Origin: Actinomycetospora lutea
Lineage (GTDB): Bacteria; Actinomycetota; Actinomycetes; Mycobacteriales; Pseudonocardiaceae
Assembly: GCF_028737205.1 (NCBI RefSeq)
Contig: NZ_JAQZAL010000006.1
Location: 62,001-126,000 of the forward strand
Length of the DNA stretch: 64,000 nt
Direction: 5' to 3'
Below the pieces are notes generated by a model that was not told the DNA's origin, ran no database searches, and saw only the letters and a list, made by a program, of their open reading frames with translations. The translations under genes and the position numbers were made by a program. Each line of letters opens with the position of its first letter. Position 1 is the stretch's first letter. Below, one piece after another: positions 8,948 through 26,890 of this stretch.

Positions 8948-10102
8948 GTGCCACCCCGCTCCCGCACCAAGCCCGGTTCGACGAACCGCCGCCCGAAGGT
9001 CGCCGGACTCCGCCAGCACGCCCACGCCGGCGCCGGCGCGCCCCCGGTCGACCACGCCGACGCGCCGGACCTCGAGGACCGCCTCGACGCGCCGCCGGAG
9101 TCGCCGGTCGAGCGCCCGGTCGAGGCGCCCGTCGAGACCCCGACGGACGCGGCTCCGACCGCACCCCCGGTGTCGACCGACGACGACGCGCCGGCGACCG
9201 CCTCCGCCGCGTCCGTCGACGACCCCGCCGCCGCGTCCGCCGACGACCCCACCGACGCGGAGCCCGACGCCGCGACCGCCCGGGCCGAGACCACCGCGCT
9301 GTCGACGCAGGAGACCGACGAGCAGCCCGGCGACACGGTCGCCGAGAGCACGACGGTCACCGAGGACGAGGCCGAGACGAGGACCGCGGGCCCGACGACC
9401 GTGACGGCCCCGCGGACCAACCGCGCCCGGCGGGGCACGCGGATGACCCCGCGCGCCGTGCCGACCGAGGACGTCGAGACCGCGCGGCCGACCCGCGCCG
9501 CGAAGCCCGCCCGGGTCCGGGCCGGGGCGGAGGCCCCGCCGCGTCGCTTGGTGCGCCAGCGCGAGGCCCTCGGTCGTTTCGCCGGCTCGCGAGCACTGCC
9601 GATCACGCTGGTCGTGGCGATCGTGGTGTGTCTCGTCCTCGGCGGCCTCGCGTTCTGGAAGGGCCGCGAGGCCTGGACGAGCGGGCCGGTGAGCAACGGG
9701 GCCGTCGTCGACGTCGGCGGCACCGCGGAACTCGTCGGGCAGAGCCGCGAGGCCATCGAGAAGATCTTCTCGTACGACTTCTCCCGCCTCGACGACTCGG
9801 CCGATGCGGCCCGGACGATGTCGACGGGCCAGTTCTCGCAGCGGTACATGTCCGTGTTCGACCAGACGATCCGGCAGCCGGCCCAGCAGCAGCAGCTGCG
9901 CCAGACGGCGACCGTCGTCAACATCGGCGTGACGGAGATGCGCGACGACCGGGCCACGGTCATGGCGCTGACCCAGTTCTCCGCTCAGCGCACCACGACC
10001 GGCCAGTCGACGAATGCCCCGGGGCTGCTGCGCCTCGACATGGAGCGGGTCGACGGGCGCTGGAAGCTCGCCGAGCTGACACCCCTGAGGGCCAACCGAT
10101 AG
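8948..10102 (+). CDS. Second Mce-associated membrane protein with long disordered N terminus
   Basis: 384 residues from a GTG preceded by the ribosome-binding site GAAAGGGGG. The first ~200 residues are low complexity: Ala/Thr/Asp/Glu/Pro repeats such as PVEAPVETPTDAAPTAPP, turning basic near the membrane. One helix (about 216-238) is followed by an external domain of about 145 residues. That domain ends in VDGRWKLAELTPL, matching the DGWK ending of the preceding gene. This paired arrangement is typical of Mce-associated proteins. It is the last gene of the mce operon, with a strong hairpin just after its stop. The disordered tail probably lies in the cytosol; its role is unknown. Confidence 0.72.
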   Translation: MPPRSRTKPGSTNRRPKVAGLRQHAHAGAGAPPVDHADAPDLEDRLDAPPESPVERPVEAPVETPTDAAPTAPPVSTDDDAPATASAASVDDPAAASADDPTDAEPDAATARAETTALSTQETDEQPGDTVAESTTVTEDEAETRTAGPTTVTAPRTNRARRGTRMTPRAVPTEDVETARPTRAAKPARVRAGAEAPPRRLVRQREALGRFAGSRALPITLVVAIVVCLVLGGLAFWKGREAWTSGPVSNGAVVDVGGTAELVGQSREAIEKIFSYDFSRLDDSADAARTMSTGQFSQRYMSVFDQTIRQPAQQQQLRQTATVVNIGVTEMRDDRATVMALTQFSAQRTTTGQSTNAPGLLRLDMERVDGRWKLAELTPLRANR

Positions 10103-10114
10103 ATCCGTTCCACG

Positions 10115-10160
10115 ACGCGCCGGGCGGGCCACGAACCTCTTCGTGGCCCGCCCGGCGCGT
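10115..10160 (+). terminator. mce operon terminator hairpin
   Basis: A perfect 20-bp inverted repeat: left arm 10115-10134, right arm 10141-10160, loop ACCTCT. It starts 13 bp after the last mce-associated gene. There is no U-run, as usual in high-GC actinobacteria. It separates the mce operon from rpoB. Confidence 0.85.
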
Positions 10161-10519
10161 TCGCATGTGCGCTGACCTGCGCGGGATCGTTGTGCTGGCC
10201 GGGGGACACCCAGCGCGTCCCACTTGACTCCGGGGGCACGGGCGGTCACTCTGTTCGCAGCGCGGCGCCCCTGCGTCAGACCCCGGAGGTCGATCCCGCC
10301 CTGTGCGGACGCTCCTCCTCCGGCGCGTCACGAGGGGGGCCGTTCGACAGGTGCCATCATGCATGGCTAGACTGTCGGATCGCGCTGCCCTACGTCTGTC
10401 TCGCCCTCCCGTGTGCCGACGCCCGGGGCCGCGTCCACGCCGACCGGGGCGCTGCGCTGCCCTCCGGACGGTGAAGCTACTGACAGCGTTCAGACAGCGT
10501 TGTTCCGGAAGGACGCATC
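10161..10519 (+). other. rpoB upstream non-coding region
   Basis: About 360 bp without a convincing gene in any frame. It lies between the mce terminator and the rpoB start and holds the candidate rpoB promoter (10344-10373) plus a leader of about 140 nt. rplJ-rplL do not directly precede rpoB here, as expected where the two operons are separated. Confidence 0.6.
10344..10373 (+). promoter_or_regulatory. candidate rpoB promoter
   Basis: -35-like TCGACA (10344-10349), an 18-bp spacer, then -10-like TAGACT (10368-10373). This is a reasonable match to the housekeeping sigma consensus of actinobacteria. It would give a leader of about 140 nt before the TTG start of rpoB. Not experimentally supported. 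Confidence 0.5.
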
Positions 10520-14005
<3,486 letters not shown>

Positions 14006-14102
14006 CACCTCGCCGGCCGGCCCCCGGCCAAGCACGAGAGACAGTGCCGGGGCCGGCCCTGAGGACCTTCGATACACCGCTCACCCATCCAGGGGAGAAC
14101 CT

Positions 14103-18011
<3,909 letters not shown>

Positions 18012-18013
18012 CC

Positions 18014-18052
18014 GGAGACGGAGCGGAGCGGAATTCGATCATCGAGACCGCG
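18014..18052 (+). repeat. dispersed GC-rich repeat, copy next to rpoC stop
   Basis: Contains GGAGACGGAGCGGAGCGG followed by ATCATCGAGACCGCG, 2 bp after the rpoC stop. It matches the copies at 30308 and 42027, which share GCGGAGC and the ATCGAGACC tail. Non-coding here. Confidence 0.6.
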
Positions 18053-18070
18053 CTGTAGTCCGCACGACAC

Positions 18071-18107
18071 CGGAGGGCGTCCCCGCTGCTGGCGGGGGCG
18101 CCCTCCG
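18071..18107 (+). terminator. rpoC terminator hairpin
   Basis: A 16-bp stem (18071-18086 with 18092-18107) with one G-U pair and loop TGCTG. It lies 60 bp after rpoC and is followed by TCGTGTGTG rather than a U-run. Confidence 0.8.
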
Positions 18108-18286
18108 TCGTGTGTGCAGGGCCGCACGCCGAGATCAGGAGGCCGAGGGGCGCCGGCGCGCCGGCCCTTGCCCGGCGTCGGTCCCGCGCAGATCTCGAGA
18201 TCACGAGCACGCCATGTCCCCGGGGTCGCCGCGCGACGCACACCAGGTACTCGTGATCACGCGACGGTGTCGTGCGCGCCCGCCCG

Positions 18287-18400
18287 CGAAGGGCACCTTC
18301 GTTCGCAACCGGCAGCGCGCCGGACCCCGCGCGTCGGACCCCGCGTCGGGGAGCGAGGGCGTCCTTCGCTGCGCAGGACGCGGCCAGGGAGTCCCTCGCT
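18287..18400 (+). repeat. cluster of small GCGAGGG-type palindromes
   Basis: Three short palindromes: CGAAGGGCACCTTCG (18287-18301), AGCGAGGGCGTCCTTCGCT (18352-18370) and a region around AGGGAGTCCCTCGCTG (18386-18401). All share the pattern (A)GCGA(A/G)GG, a 1-3 nt loop, then the reverse complement. A second cluster lies at 37147-37196. Confidence 0.6.
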
Positions 18401-18510
18401 GCGTCACCCCCGGCGACGTGCTGCGCCACCCCGGACCCCGCCGCGCGGGCGGGAATCGCCGGCGCCGGGGCGGCGTTGTACCGCTCACGAGGACACGGGT
18501 CGGGCGCGGG

Positions 18511-18538
18511 TTGCAGGTCGCTCGGGCCACGGTATCCT
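18511..18538 (+). promoter_or_regulatory. candidate rpsL promoter
   Basis: TTGCAG (18511-18516), a 16-bp spacer and TATCCT (18533-18538) resemble a housekeeping sigma promoter. It would give a long leader of about 350 nt. A weaker -10-like TACCCT at 18714-18719 could be a second, closer start. Confidence 0.42.
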
Positions 18539-18895
18539 CGCCACCAGTCCGGTCGGTGCGGTGCAGTCGACCCGCGCCGGCATGGCCGTCGAACCGGCGG
18601 TCGAGGACCACGGAGGGGCCGCGGCGCAGGACACCGGCGGCGTCGCCGGGCCGTTGCAGGCGGTCTCCGGCACCCTGATCCGACCCGCTGCAACGTGCCC
18701 TCACGCACGCGCGTACCCTGGTGTCCAGTGCCCGACGTGGTCGGGTCGCTCCGCGTGCCCCGGATGTGCGGTGCGCCGGTCCGAGGATCCCGAGGACCTC
18801 GGCGCCCCCCGTGTGGCCGGTCGGTACGCCAGGTGTGCCGGACGCGGAGCAGCAGCCCGATCAGACAGCAGCAGAGGAACGGAAACAGCCGGTCG

Positions 18896-19270
18896 ATGCC
18901 CACCATCCAGCAGTTGGTCCGCCGGGGCCGCGAGGACAAGGTCGAGAAGACCAAGACCGCGGCCCTCAAGGGGAGCCCGCAGCGCCGCGGCGTCTGCACG
19001 CGCGTCTACACCACCACGCCGAAGAAGCCGAACTCCGCGCTGCGCAAGGTCGCGCGCGTCCGGCTCTCGAACGGCATCGAGGTCACGGCCTACATCCCCG
19101 GTGAGGGCCACAACCTGCAGGAGCATTCGATCGTGCTCGTGCGCGGCGGTCGGGTGAAGGACCTGCCGGGCGTTCGCTACAAGATCATTCGCGGCGCGCT
19201 GGACACGCAGGCGGTCAAGAACCGCAAACAGGCCCGCAGCCGCTACGGGACGAAGAAGGACAAGAGCTGA
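18896..19270 (+). CDS. rpsL: 30S ribosomal protein S12
   Basis: 124 residues, the usual length, starting [14 protein letters not shown]. The decoding-centre loops are intact: [11 protein letters not shown] with Lys43, and [10 protein letters not shown] with Lys88. The streptomycin-resistance positions are therefore wild type. The frame is open upstream of 18896, but only this ATG gives the S12 N terminus. It lies 1 bp upstream of rpsG in the str operon (rpsL-rpsG-fusA-tuf). Confidence 0.97.
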   Translation: MPTIQQLVRRGREDKVEKTKTAALKGSPQRRGVCTRVYTTTPKKPNSALRKVARVRLSNGIEVTAYIPGEGHNLQEHSIVLVRGGRVKDLPGVRYKIIRGALDTQAVKNRKQARSRYGTKKDKS

Positions 19271-19271
19271 C

Positions 19272-19742
19272 ATGCCGCGCAAGGGACCCGCTCCGAAGCG
19301 TCCGCTCGTCGCCGACCCGGTCTACGGGTCGCCGCTCGTGACGCAGCTGGTGAACAAGGTGCTCGTCGACGGCAAGCGCTCGCTGGCCGAGCGCATCGTC
19401 TACGGGGCGATGGAGGGCTGCCGGGAGCGCAACGGCGCCGACCCCGTCGTCACGCTCAAGCGGGCGCTGGACAACGTCAAGCCGGCCCTCGAGGTCCGCA
19501 GCCGCCGCGTCGGTGGCGCGACCTACCAGGTGCCGATCGAGGTCCGCGCCGGCCGCTCGACCACGCTCGGGCTGCGCTGGCTGATCACCTACTCCCGGGC
19601 GCGCCGGGAGAAGACGATGATCGACCGGCTCACCAACGAGCTGCTGGACGCCTCGAACGGCCTCGGTGCCGCCGTGAAGCGTCGCGAGGACACGCACAAG
19701 ATGGCGGAGTCGAACAAGGCGTTCGCGCACTACCGCTGGTGA
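19272..19742 (+). CDS. rpsG: 30S ribosomal protein S7
   Basis: 156 residues, starting [14 protein letters not shown]7 nucleates assembly of the 30S head by binding the 3' domain of 16S rRNA; conserved features include [12 protein letters not shown] and the C-terminal AFAHYRW. It begins right after the rpsL stop, so the two genes are surely coupled. A hairpin lies just downstream and before fusA, suggesting partial termination between S7 and EF-G. Confidence 0.97.
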   Translation: MPRKGPAPKRPLVADPVYGSPLVTQLVNKVLVDGKRSLAERIVYGAMEGCRERNGADPVVTLKRALDNVKPALEVRSRRVGGATYQVPIEVRAGRSTTLGLRWLITYSRARREKTMIDRLTNELLDASNGLGAAVKRREDTHKMAESNKAFAHYRW

Positions 19743-19748
19743 TCCGGC

Positions 19749-19780
19749 GGGGCGCCCGGGTGCGAACCACCCGGGGCCCC
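19749..19780 (+). terminator. hairpin between rpsG and fusA (possible attenuator)
   Basis: A 13-bp stem with one bulged G (19749-19762 with 19768-19780) and loop CGAAC, starting 7 bp after rpsG. It may lower read-through into fusA. Confidence 0.55.
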
Positions 19781-19842
19781 ACGGATCGAGACACATCCGC
19801 CGCGGGACCCGCGGCGACGACCCGACGGGAAGAGGAAATCTC

Positions 19843-21945
19843 GTGGCACGCGACGTGCTGACCGACCTGGGCAAGGTCCGCAACATCGGGATCATGGCCC
19901 ACATCGACGCGGGCAAGACCACCACGACCGAACGCGTCCTGTTCTACACCGGCATCAACTACAAGATCGGTGAGGTCCACGACGGCGCGGCCACGATGGA
20001 CTGGATGGAGGAGGAGCAGAAGCGCGGCATCACGATCACGTCCGCCGCGACGACCTGCTTCTGGAAAGACCACCAGATCAACATCATCGACACGCCGGGT
20101 CACGTCGACTTCACGGTCGAGGTGGAGCGCTCCCTGCGCGTCCTGGACGGCGCCGTCGCCGTCTTCGACGGCAAGGAGGGCGTCGAGCCGCAGTCGGAGA
20201 CGGTGTGGCGCCAGGCCGACACCTACAACGTCCCGCGCATCTGCTTCGTCAACAAGATGGACAAGCTCGGCGCGGACTTCTACTTCACCGTGCAGACCAT
20301 CAAGGACCGCCTCGGCGCCAAGCCGCTGGTCCTGCAGCTGCCGATGGGGTCGGAGTCGGAGTTCTACGGCGTCATCGACCTGGTGCGCATGCGCGCGCTG
20401 ACCTGGCGCGGCGAGGTCTCCAAGGGCGAGGACTACGCCGTCGAGGAGATCCCGGCCGACCGTGCCGACGAGGTCGAGGAGTACCGGACTGCCCTCATCG
20501 AGGCCATCGCCGAGAACGACGAGGCGCTCATGGAGCGCTACTTCGCCGGCGAGGAGCTCACGGTCGAGGAGATCGAGCACGGCATCCGCGCCGTGACGGT
20601 CACCGGTGACTACTACCCGGTCATCTGTGGCTCGGCGTTCAAGAACAAGGGCGTGCAGCCCATGCTCGACGCCGTCATCGCGTACCTGCCGGCGCCGACC
20701 GACGTCCCCGCCGTCAACGGCACGCTGCTCGACGGCGAGACCGCGGTGCAGCGCCACGCCAGCACCGACGAGCCGTTCTCCGCGCTCGCGTTCAAGATCG
20801 CCGCGCACCCGTTCTACGGGAAGCTGACCTACGTCCGCGTGTACTCGGGCAAGCTCGCCCAGGGCACGCAGATCATCAACTCGACCAAGGACCGCAAGGA
20901 GCGCATCGGCAAGCTGCTGCAGATGCACTCCAACAAGGAGAACCCGGTCGACGAGGCCCGCGCCGGCCACATCTACGCGGTGGTGGGCCTGAAGGACACG
21001 ACGACGGGCGACACCCTCTGCGACCCGCAGAACCCGGTGATCCTCGAGTCGATGACCTTCCCGGAGCCGGTCATCTCCGTCGCGGTCGAGCCGAAGTCGA
21101 AGGCCGACCAGGAGAAGCTCTCCACGGCCATCCAGCGCCTCGCCGACGAGGACCCGACCTTCCGGGTCAACCTCGACGAGGAGACCGGTCAGACGATCAT
21201 CTCGGGGATGGGCGAGCTCCACCTCGAGGTGCTGGTCAACCGGATGAAGTCGGACTTCAAGGTCGAAGCCAACATCGGCAAGCCGCAGGTGGCCTACCGC
21301 GAGACCATCCGGCGGACGGTCGAGAAGTACGAGTACACGCACAAGAAGCAGACCGGTGGCTCGGGGCAGTTCGCCCGCGTCATCATCAAGCTCGAGCCGC
21401 TCGAGAAGACGGCCGACGGCCCGCTCTACGAGTTCTCCAACAAGGTGACCGGCGGCCGCGTGCCGCGGGAGTACATCCCGTCGGTGGACGAGGGCGCCCA
21501 GGACGCGATGCAGTACGGCATCCTGGCCGGCTACCCGATGGTCGGGCTCAAGCTGACGCTGCTCGACGGGCAGTACCACGAGGTCGACTCGTCGGAGATG
21601 GCGTTCAAGGTGGCCGGGTCGATGGCGCTCAAGGAGGCGGCCCGCAAGGCCGACCCCGCGCTGCTCGAGCCGGTGATGGCCGTCGAGGTGAACACGCCCG
21701 AGGACTACATGGGCGACGTCATCGGCGACCTCAACTCCCGCCGTGGCCAGATCCAGGCCATGGAGGAGCGGGCCGGCGGCCGCGTCGTGCGCGCGATCGT
21801 CCCGCTCTCGGAGATGTTCGGCTACGTCGGCGACCTGCGGTCGCGGACCCAGGGCCGGGCGAACTACTCCATGCAGTTCGACTCCTACGCGGAGGTCCCG
21901 GCCAACGTGGCCAAGGAGATCATCGCCAAGGCGACCGGCGAGTGA
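19843..21945 (+). CDS. fusA: translation elongation factor G
   Basis: 700 residues from a GTG start behind GGGAAGAGGAA. EF-G is the GTPase that moves tRNAs and mRNA after peptide-bond formation. Visible GTPase motifs are the P-loop [10 protein letters not shown] (residues 19-28), RGITITSA (switch I), DTPGHVDF and NKMD. Domain IV and C-terminal motifs ([21 protein letters not shown]) are present. It is a full-length standard copy, third gene of the str operon. Confidence 0.97.
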   Translation: MARDVLTDLGKVRNIGIMAHIDAGKTTTTERVLFYTGINYKIGEVHDGAATMDWMEEEQKRGITITSAATTCFWKDHQINIIDTPGHVDFTVEVERSLRVLDGAVAVFDGKEGVEPQSETVWRQADTYNVPRICFVNKMDKLGADFYFTVQTIKDRLGAKPLVLQLPMGSESEFYGVIDLVRMRALTWRGEVSKGEDYAVEEIPADRADEVEEYRTALIEAIAENDEALMERYFAGEELTVEEIEHGIRAVTVTGDYYPVICGSAFKNKGVQPMLDAVIAYLPAPTDVPAVNGTLLDGETAVQRHASTDEPFSALAFKIAAHPFYGKLTYVRVYSGKLAQGTQIINSTKDRKERIGKLLQMHSNKENPVDEARAGHIYAVVGLKDTTTGDTLCDPQNPVILESMTFPEPVISVAVEPKSKADQEKLSTAIQRLADEDPTFRVNLDEETGQTIISGMGELHLEVLVNRMKSDFKVEANIGKPQVAYRETIRRTVEKYEYTHKKQTGGSGQFARVIIKLEPLEKTADGPLYEFSNKVTGGRVPREYIPSVDEGAQDAMQYGILAGYPMVGLKLTLLDGQYHEVDSSEMAFKVAGSMALKEAARKADPALLEPVMAVEVNTPEDYMGDVIGDLNSRRGQIQAMEERAGGRVVRAIVPLSEMFGYVGDLRSRTQGRANYSMQFDSYAEVPANVAKEIIAKATGE

Positions 21946-21956
21946 TGCCGGTCCGT

Positions 21957-21978
21957 GACCCGGGTGCGAGCCCGGGTC
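21957..21978 (+). terminator. weak hairpin after fusA
   Basis: An 8-bp stem, GACCCGGG with CCCGGGTC, loop TGCGAG, 11 bp after the fusA stop. It could be a terminator or attenuator before tuf. Confidence 0.4.
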
Positions 21979-21984
21979 GAGGCG

Positions 21985-22010
21985 GCACGAAGCGCAGCGG
22001 AGCTGCCGCG
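21985..22010 (+). repeat. dispersed GC-rich repeat, fusA-tuf intergenic copy
   Basis: GCACGAAGCGCAGCGGAGC shares the CGAAGCG/CAGCGGAGC core with the other copies but lacks the GACC tail. It is non-coding and lies 40 bp after fusA. Confidence 0.45.
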
Positions 22011-22180
22011 CCGAAGGCCGTCAACGGACCAGGTCGCGGGCCGTCGCGGGGCTTTCGCTAGCCTCGTGTCGGCCCTCTCGGTCCTCCGAGACACGGCAGG
22101 ACCCACACCGACGAGCACCATCCGTTCCGTCCCACCACCAGGGGCGGGCGGGAGAACAGAAGTCCAGGAGGACGAGAGCA

Positions 22181-23374
<1,194 letters not shown>

Positions 23375-23438
23375 CACCCGAGGCCCCGGTGAACGGGCGC
23401 GAGAGCGTCCGTGCGACACTGGAGCCCTAGCTCGCACG

Positions 23439-23474
23439 GGGCGGCCGGCTCATGCGGTATCGAGCCGGCCGCCC
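23439..23474 (+). terminator. tuf terminator hairpin
   Basis: A perfect 13-bp stem: 23439-23451 (GGGCGGCCGGCTC) with 23462-23474, and a 10-nt loop. It lies 65 bp after tuf. Confidence 0.75.
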
Positions 23475-23739
23475 TGCTGTGAGCGGGGGTCCGAGAGCCA
23501 CACCGTGGGCCCGGGCCGACGGCCACGCGCCGGAGGTCCACCGTGCCGCCATCCCTCGCGGGTGCGGGACGGACACACGTTGAACAGCGCGGGGTCCGCG
23601 GGGCCGCAGCGTGCTCAGGGCACGCGGCGGAGCCTGCCGACGGATTCGACACGCCCGACCGCGTGGACCGGCAACGGTCCCGGTGGGGACACGGATTCGA
23701 CCGGCACGCACCGGGGCGTCTCGAGAACCTGGCCAGCCA

Positions 23740-23759
23740 CCGGGGGCGTATGCCCCCGG
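23740..23759 (+). promoter_or_regulatory. hairpin in the rpsJ leader
   Basis: CCGGGGGC pairs perfectly with GCCCCCGG around a GTAT tetraloop, just upstream of the rpsJ ribosome-binding region (GAAGAGGAACGG). Position suggests a translational or attenuation control element of the S10 operon; this is inference. Confidence 0.4.
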
Positions 23760-23789
23760 CGGGACGAGAAGAGGAACGGCAAAGCCACC

Positions 23790-24095
23790 ATGGCGGGACA
23801 GAAGATCCGCATCCGGCTCAAGGCCTACGACCACGAAGCGATCGACGCGTCGGCTCGCAAGATCGTCGAGACCGTGACGCGCACCGGCGCCTCCGTGGTC
23901 GGGCCCGTGCCGCTGCCCACCGAGAAGAACGTGTACTGCGTCATCCGCTCGCCGCACAAGTACAAGGACTCGCGCGAGCACTTCGAGATGCGCACGCACA
24001 AGCGACTGATCGACATCGTCGACCCCACGCCGAAGACGGTGGACGCGCTCATGCGCATCGACCTCCCGGCGAGCGTCGACGTGAACATCCAGTGA
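23790..24095 (+). CDS. rpsJ: 30S ribosomal protein S10
   Basis: 101 residues from the ATG at 23790 ([19 protein letters not shown]), behind GAAGAGGAACGG. The frame is open upstream, but this start gives the exact family length. S10 sits in the 30S head and, as NusE, also joins transcription antitermination complexes. The conserved central segment [20 protein letters not shown] is intact. It is the first gene of the S10 operon; rplC follows after 8 bp. Confidence 0.97.
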   Translation: MAGQKIRIRLKAYDHEAIDASARKIVETVTRTGASVVGPVPLPTEKNVYCVIRSPHKYKDSREHFEMRTHKRLIDIVDPTPKTVDALMRIDLPASVDVNIQ

Positions 24096-24103
24096 GGTCG
24101 GAG

Positions 24104-24796
24104 ATGACTGCAGCACACTCCCCGGCCAAGCCGGAGCGGAAGATGAGCGGCGTCCTCGGCACCAAGGTCGGCATGACCCAGGTCTTCGACGAGGCGAACC
24201 GCATCGTCCCGGTGACCGTCGTCAAGGCCGGCCCCTGCGTCGTCACGCAGGTGCGGACGCCCTCGGTCGACGGCTACAACGCCGTCCAGATCGCCTACGG
24301 GGCGATCGACCCGCGCAAGGTGAACAAGCCCGAGACGGGCCACTTCTCCAAGGCCGGTGTCACCCCGCGGCGCCACCTCGCCGAGCTCCGCACGAGCGAC
24401 GCGAGCGAGTACGAGGTCGGCCAGGAGGTCACCGCCGAGGCGTTCTCCGCCGGCAACGTCGTCGACGTCTCGGGCACGAGCAAGGGCAAGGGCACCGCAG
24501 GTGTCATGAAGCGCCACGGCTTCGGCGGCCTCGGGGCCAGCCACGGCACGCAGCGCAAGCACCGCTCGCCCGGCTCCATCGGCGGCTGCGCCACCCCGGC
24601 GCGCGTCTTCAAGGGCACGCGCATGGCCGGCCGCATGGGCAACGTCAAGACCACCACCCAGAACCTGACCGTGCACGGCGTCGACGCCGACGCGGGCCTG
24701 CTGCTCATCCGCGGCGCCGTCCCGGGCCCGCGCGGCGGCCTCGTCCTCGTGACCTCGGCCGCGAAGGTCGACCCCGCGAAGGGCGGTGCCCAGTGA
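24104..24796 (+). CDS. rplC: 50S ribosomal protein L3
   Basis: 230 residues from the ATG at 24104 ([21 protein letters not shown]). A second possible ATG at 24143 would start at the conserved core, but the first has a better upstream GGTCGGAG. L3 binds near the 3' end of 23S rRNA and its loop reaches the peptidyl-transferase centre. The conserved loop region GTRMAGRMG and the [10 protein letters not shown] segment are present. The stop overlaps the rplD start (GTGA). Confidence 0.95.
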   Translation: MTAAHSPAKPERKMSGVLGTKVGMTQVFDEANRIVPVTVVKAGPCVVTQVRTPSVDGYNAVQIAYGAIDPRKVNKPETGHFSKAGVTPRRHLAELRTSDASEYEVGQEVTAEAFSAGNVVDVSGTSKGKGTAGVMKRHGFGGLGASHGTQRKHRSPGSIGGCATPARVFKGTRMAGRMGNVKTTTQNLTVHGVDADAGLLLIRGAVPGPRGGLVLVTSAAKVDPAKGGAQ

Positions 24797-25719
24797 CTTC
24801 CCCCGAATCCTCCAAGGCCGCCGACGGACACACCCCCGGCGTGACCGACACCGAGGGCAAGGACGGCGGCGAGCAGGTCTCGGCCCCGACGACCTCGGCG
24901 ACGGCCGCCGCGACCGCGACGCTGGAGGCCTCGACGCCGCAGACGGCGCGCCGCTCCGGCTACTCGGCCGGCGAGGCCCGTCGCCTCGCGCGCCGTGACG
25001 CCCACGCGCAGGCCGGCGGCGAGACCCGCACGGTCTCGGTGCACACGCCCACCGGCGGCACCGACGGCACCGCGGAGCTCCCGGGCCAGCTGTTCGACGC
25101 CCCGGCGAGCACCGCGCTCATGCACCAGGTCGTCACCGCGCAGCTCGCGGCGGCCCGCCAGGGCACGCACGACACCAAGACACGCGGCGAGGTCCGCGGC
25201 GGCGGCAAGAAGCCGTACCGCCAGAAGGGCACCGGCCGCGCCCGCCAGGGCTCGGTGCGCGCGCCGCAGTTCACCGGCGGCGGCACCGTCCACGGGCCGA
25301 CGCCGCGCGACTACGACCAGCGGACCCCGAAGAAGATGAAGGCGGCGGCCCTGCGCGGCGCGCTGTCGGACCGCGCCCGTCACGAGCGCATCCACGTCTT
25401 CTCCGCGCTGGTCGACGGCGACGCACCGTCCACCAGGGGCGCGCGCACCGCGCTCGAGGGCGTCGTGACGCCGAGCCGTGAGCACCGCCTGGTCCTCGCG
25501 GTCATCACCCGCGACGACGAGGCCGGCCGCCGCAGCGTGGCCAACCTGCCGGCGGTCCACCAGATCACGCCGGACCAGCTGAACACCTACGACGTCCTGC
25601 GTGCCGACGACGTGGTCTTCACGTCGGCGGCACTCGAGGCGTTCGTGAACCGCGCAGCGGAGCGGAGCCGGTCCGAGACCGCCGCCCGCACCGCGGGTGG
25701 ACAGGAGGCCGAGAAGTGA
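24793..25719 (+). CDS. rplD: 50S ribosomal protein L4 with long N-terminal extension
   Basis: 308 residues, against about 205-225 in most bacteria. The L4 core starts near residue 78 ([12 protein letters not shown]). It includes the exit-tunnel loop [20 protein letters not shown] and the [14 protein letters not shown] segment. The first ~75 residues are Ala/Thr/Ser/Glu-rich and probably disordered. Near the C terminus the [13 protein letters not shown] segment is encoded by a copy of the dispersed GC-rich repeat (25651-25682). The GTG start overlaps the rplC stop; a later internal start is possible, but none with a good ribosome-binding site was seen. Confidence 0.93.
   Translation: MTSPESSKAADGHTPGVTDTEGKDGGEQVSAPTTSATAAATATLEASTPQTARRSGYSAGEARRLARRDAHAQAGGETRTVSVHTPTGGTDGTAELPGQLFDAPASTALMHQVVTAQLAAARQGTHDTKTRGEVRGGGKKPYRQKGTGRARQGSVRAPQFTGGGTVHGPTPRDYDQRTPKKMKAAALRGALSDRARHERIHVFSALVDGDAPSTRGARTALEGVVTPSREHRLVLAVITRDDEAGRRSVANLPAVHQITPDQLNTYDVLRADDVVFTSAALEAFVNRAAERSRSETAARTAGGQEAEK
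25651..25682 (+). repeat. dispersed GC-rich repeat within the rplD 3' end
   Basis: Core CGCAGCGGAGCGGAGCCGG followed by TCCGAGACCGCC, translated as [12 protein letters not shown] close to the L4 C terminus. It shares GCGGAGCCGG and GAGACC with the copies at 30308 and 18014. Confidence 0.5.
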
Positions 25720-26021
25720 TCGCCGACCCGCGAGACGTGATCATCGCGCCGGTCATCTCCGAGAAGAGCTACGGGCTCCTCGAGGAGCGCCAGTACACGT
25801 TCCTGGTGCGCCCGGACGCGAACAAGACGCAGATCAAGATCGCCGTCCAGGAGATCTTCGACGTGCAGGTGGCCAGCGTGAACACGCTGAACCGCGAGGG
25901 CAAGCGCAAGCGCTCCCGCCGCGGCTTCGGCAAGCGCAAGGACACCAAGCGCGCGGTCGTGACGGTGACGCCCGAGAGCCGGACCATCGACGTGTTCGGC
26001 GCGCCCGGGGCAGGGAGCTGA
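25716..26021 (+). CDS. rplW: 50S ribosomal protein L23
   Basis: 101 residues, normal for the family, starting at a GTG that overlaps the rplD stop. L23 lies at the tunnel exit and docks trigger factor and the signal recognition particle. Recognisable motifs are [17 protein letters not shown] near the N terminus and the basic loop [20 protein letters not shown]. rplB starts 3 bp after its stop. Confidence 0.95.
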   Translation: MIADPRDVIIAPVISEKSYGLLEERQYTFLVRPDANKTQIKIAVQEIFDVQVASVNTLNREGKRKRSRRGFGKRKDTKRAVVTVTPESRTIDVFGAPGAGS

Positions 26022-26024
26022 CCA

Positions 26025-26867
26025 ATGGGAATCCGTAGGTACAAGCCGACGACCGCCGGGCGGCGTGGCGCGAGCGTCTCGGACTTCGCCGAGATCACGC
26101 GCGACCACCCGGAGAAGTCGCTGATCCGCCCGCTGCACAACAAGGGCGGCCGCAACGTCACCGGGCGCATCACCACCCGGCACCAGGGCGGCGGCCACAA
26201 GCGGGCCTACCGGCTCATCGACTTCCGCCGTCACGACAAGGACGGCGTGCCGGCCAAGGTCGCGCACATCGAGTACGACCCCAACCGCAGCGCCCGCATC
26301 GCCCTGCTGCACTACGCCGACGGCGAGAAGCGCTACATCATCGCGCCGGAGCGTCTGGCCCAGGGCGCCACGGTCGAGGCCGGCCCGAAGGCCGACATCA
26401 AGCCGGGCAACAACCTGCCGATGCGCAACATCCCCACCGGCACGGTGATCCACGCGATCGAGCTCCGCCCCGGCGGCGGCGCGAAGATCGCGCGCTCGGC
26501 CGGTGCCCGCGTCCAGCTGGTCGCGAAGGACGGGCCGTACGCCCAGCTGCGGATGCCCTCGGGCGAGATCCGCAACGTCGACGTCCGCTGCCGCGCCACC
26601 ATCGGCGAGGTCGGCAACGCCGAGCACTCGAACATCAACTGGGGCAAGGCCGGCCGCAACCGCTGGCGCGGCAAGCGCCCGACGGTCCGCGGCGTCGTCA
26701 TGAACCCGGTCGACCACCCGCACGGCGGTGGTGAGGGCAAGACGTCCGGTGGCCGCCACCCGGTGAACCCGGCCGGTACGCCGGAGGGCCGCACCCGCGG
26801 CCGCAAGGAGAGCGACCGCATGATCGTGCGCCGCCGCCGCACCGGCAAGAACCGCAAGAAGCGCTGA
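26025..26867 (+). CDS. rplB: 50S ribosomal protein L2
   Basis: 280 residues, starting [16 protein letters not shown]2 is needed for subunit joining and lies near the peptidyl-transferase centre. The conserved [12 protein letters not shown] motif, with the functionally important histidine, is intact, as is the basic C terminus [12 protein letters not shown]. Length and motifs are standard. rpsS follows after 23 bp, with the spacer carrying GGAGGGAGCGAAGCG just before its ATG. Confidence 0.97.
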   Translation: MGIRRYKPTTAGRRGASVSDFAEITRDHPEKSLIRPLHNKGGRNVTGRITTRHQGGGHKRAYRLIDFRRHDKDGVPAKVAHIEYDPNRSARIALLHYADGEKRYIIAPERLAQGATVEAGPKADIKPGNNLPMRNIPTGTVIHAIELRPGGGAKIARSAGARVQLVAKDGPYAQLRMPSGEIRNVDVRCRATIGEVGNAEHSNINWGKAGRNRWRGKRPTVRGVVMNPVDHPHGGGEGKTSGGRHPVNPAGTPEGRTRGRKESDRMIVRRRRTGKNRKKR

Positions 26868-26890
26868 CGAGAGCAGGAGGGAGCGAAGCG

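Larger units (their letters stand above)
18012..18895 (+). other. 884-bp non-coding gap between rpoC and rpsL
   Basis: No credible gene; the open frames here lack conserved content, ribosome-binding sites and typical codon use. In order it holds a GC-rich repeat copy (18014-18052), the rpoC terminator (18071-18107), a 9-bp inverted repeat (18199-18207 with 18250-18258) and a cluster of three small palindromes (18287-18301, 18352-18370, 18384-18400). The rpsL promoter candidates follow (18511-18538, weaker at 18714-18719). Confidence 0.7.
23375..23789 (+). other. tuf-rpsJ intergenic region / S10 leader
   Basis: 415 bp without a supportable gene. It holds the tuf terminator (23439-23474), an 11-bp direct repeat ACGGATTCGAC at 23640-23650 and 23692-23702, and a short perfect hairpin (23740-23759) about 30 nt upstream of rpsJ. 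No confident -35/-10 pair was seen. Confidence 0.6.

Noticed and set aside
18112-18678. A 188-codon frame in the rpoC-rpsL gap
   Set aside because: It runs through repeats and palindromes, is Arg/Pro/Ser-biased, has no homologous pattern and no ribosome-binding site.
22033-22064. A tuf promoter with -10 TAGCCT at 22059
   Set aside because: No acceptable -35 at 16-19 bp upstream; too weak to list as a feature.
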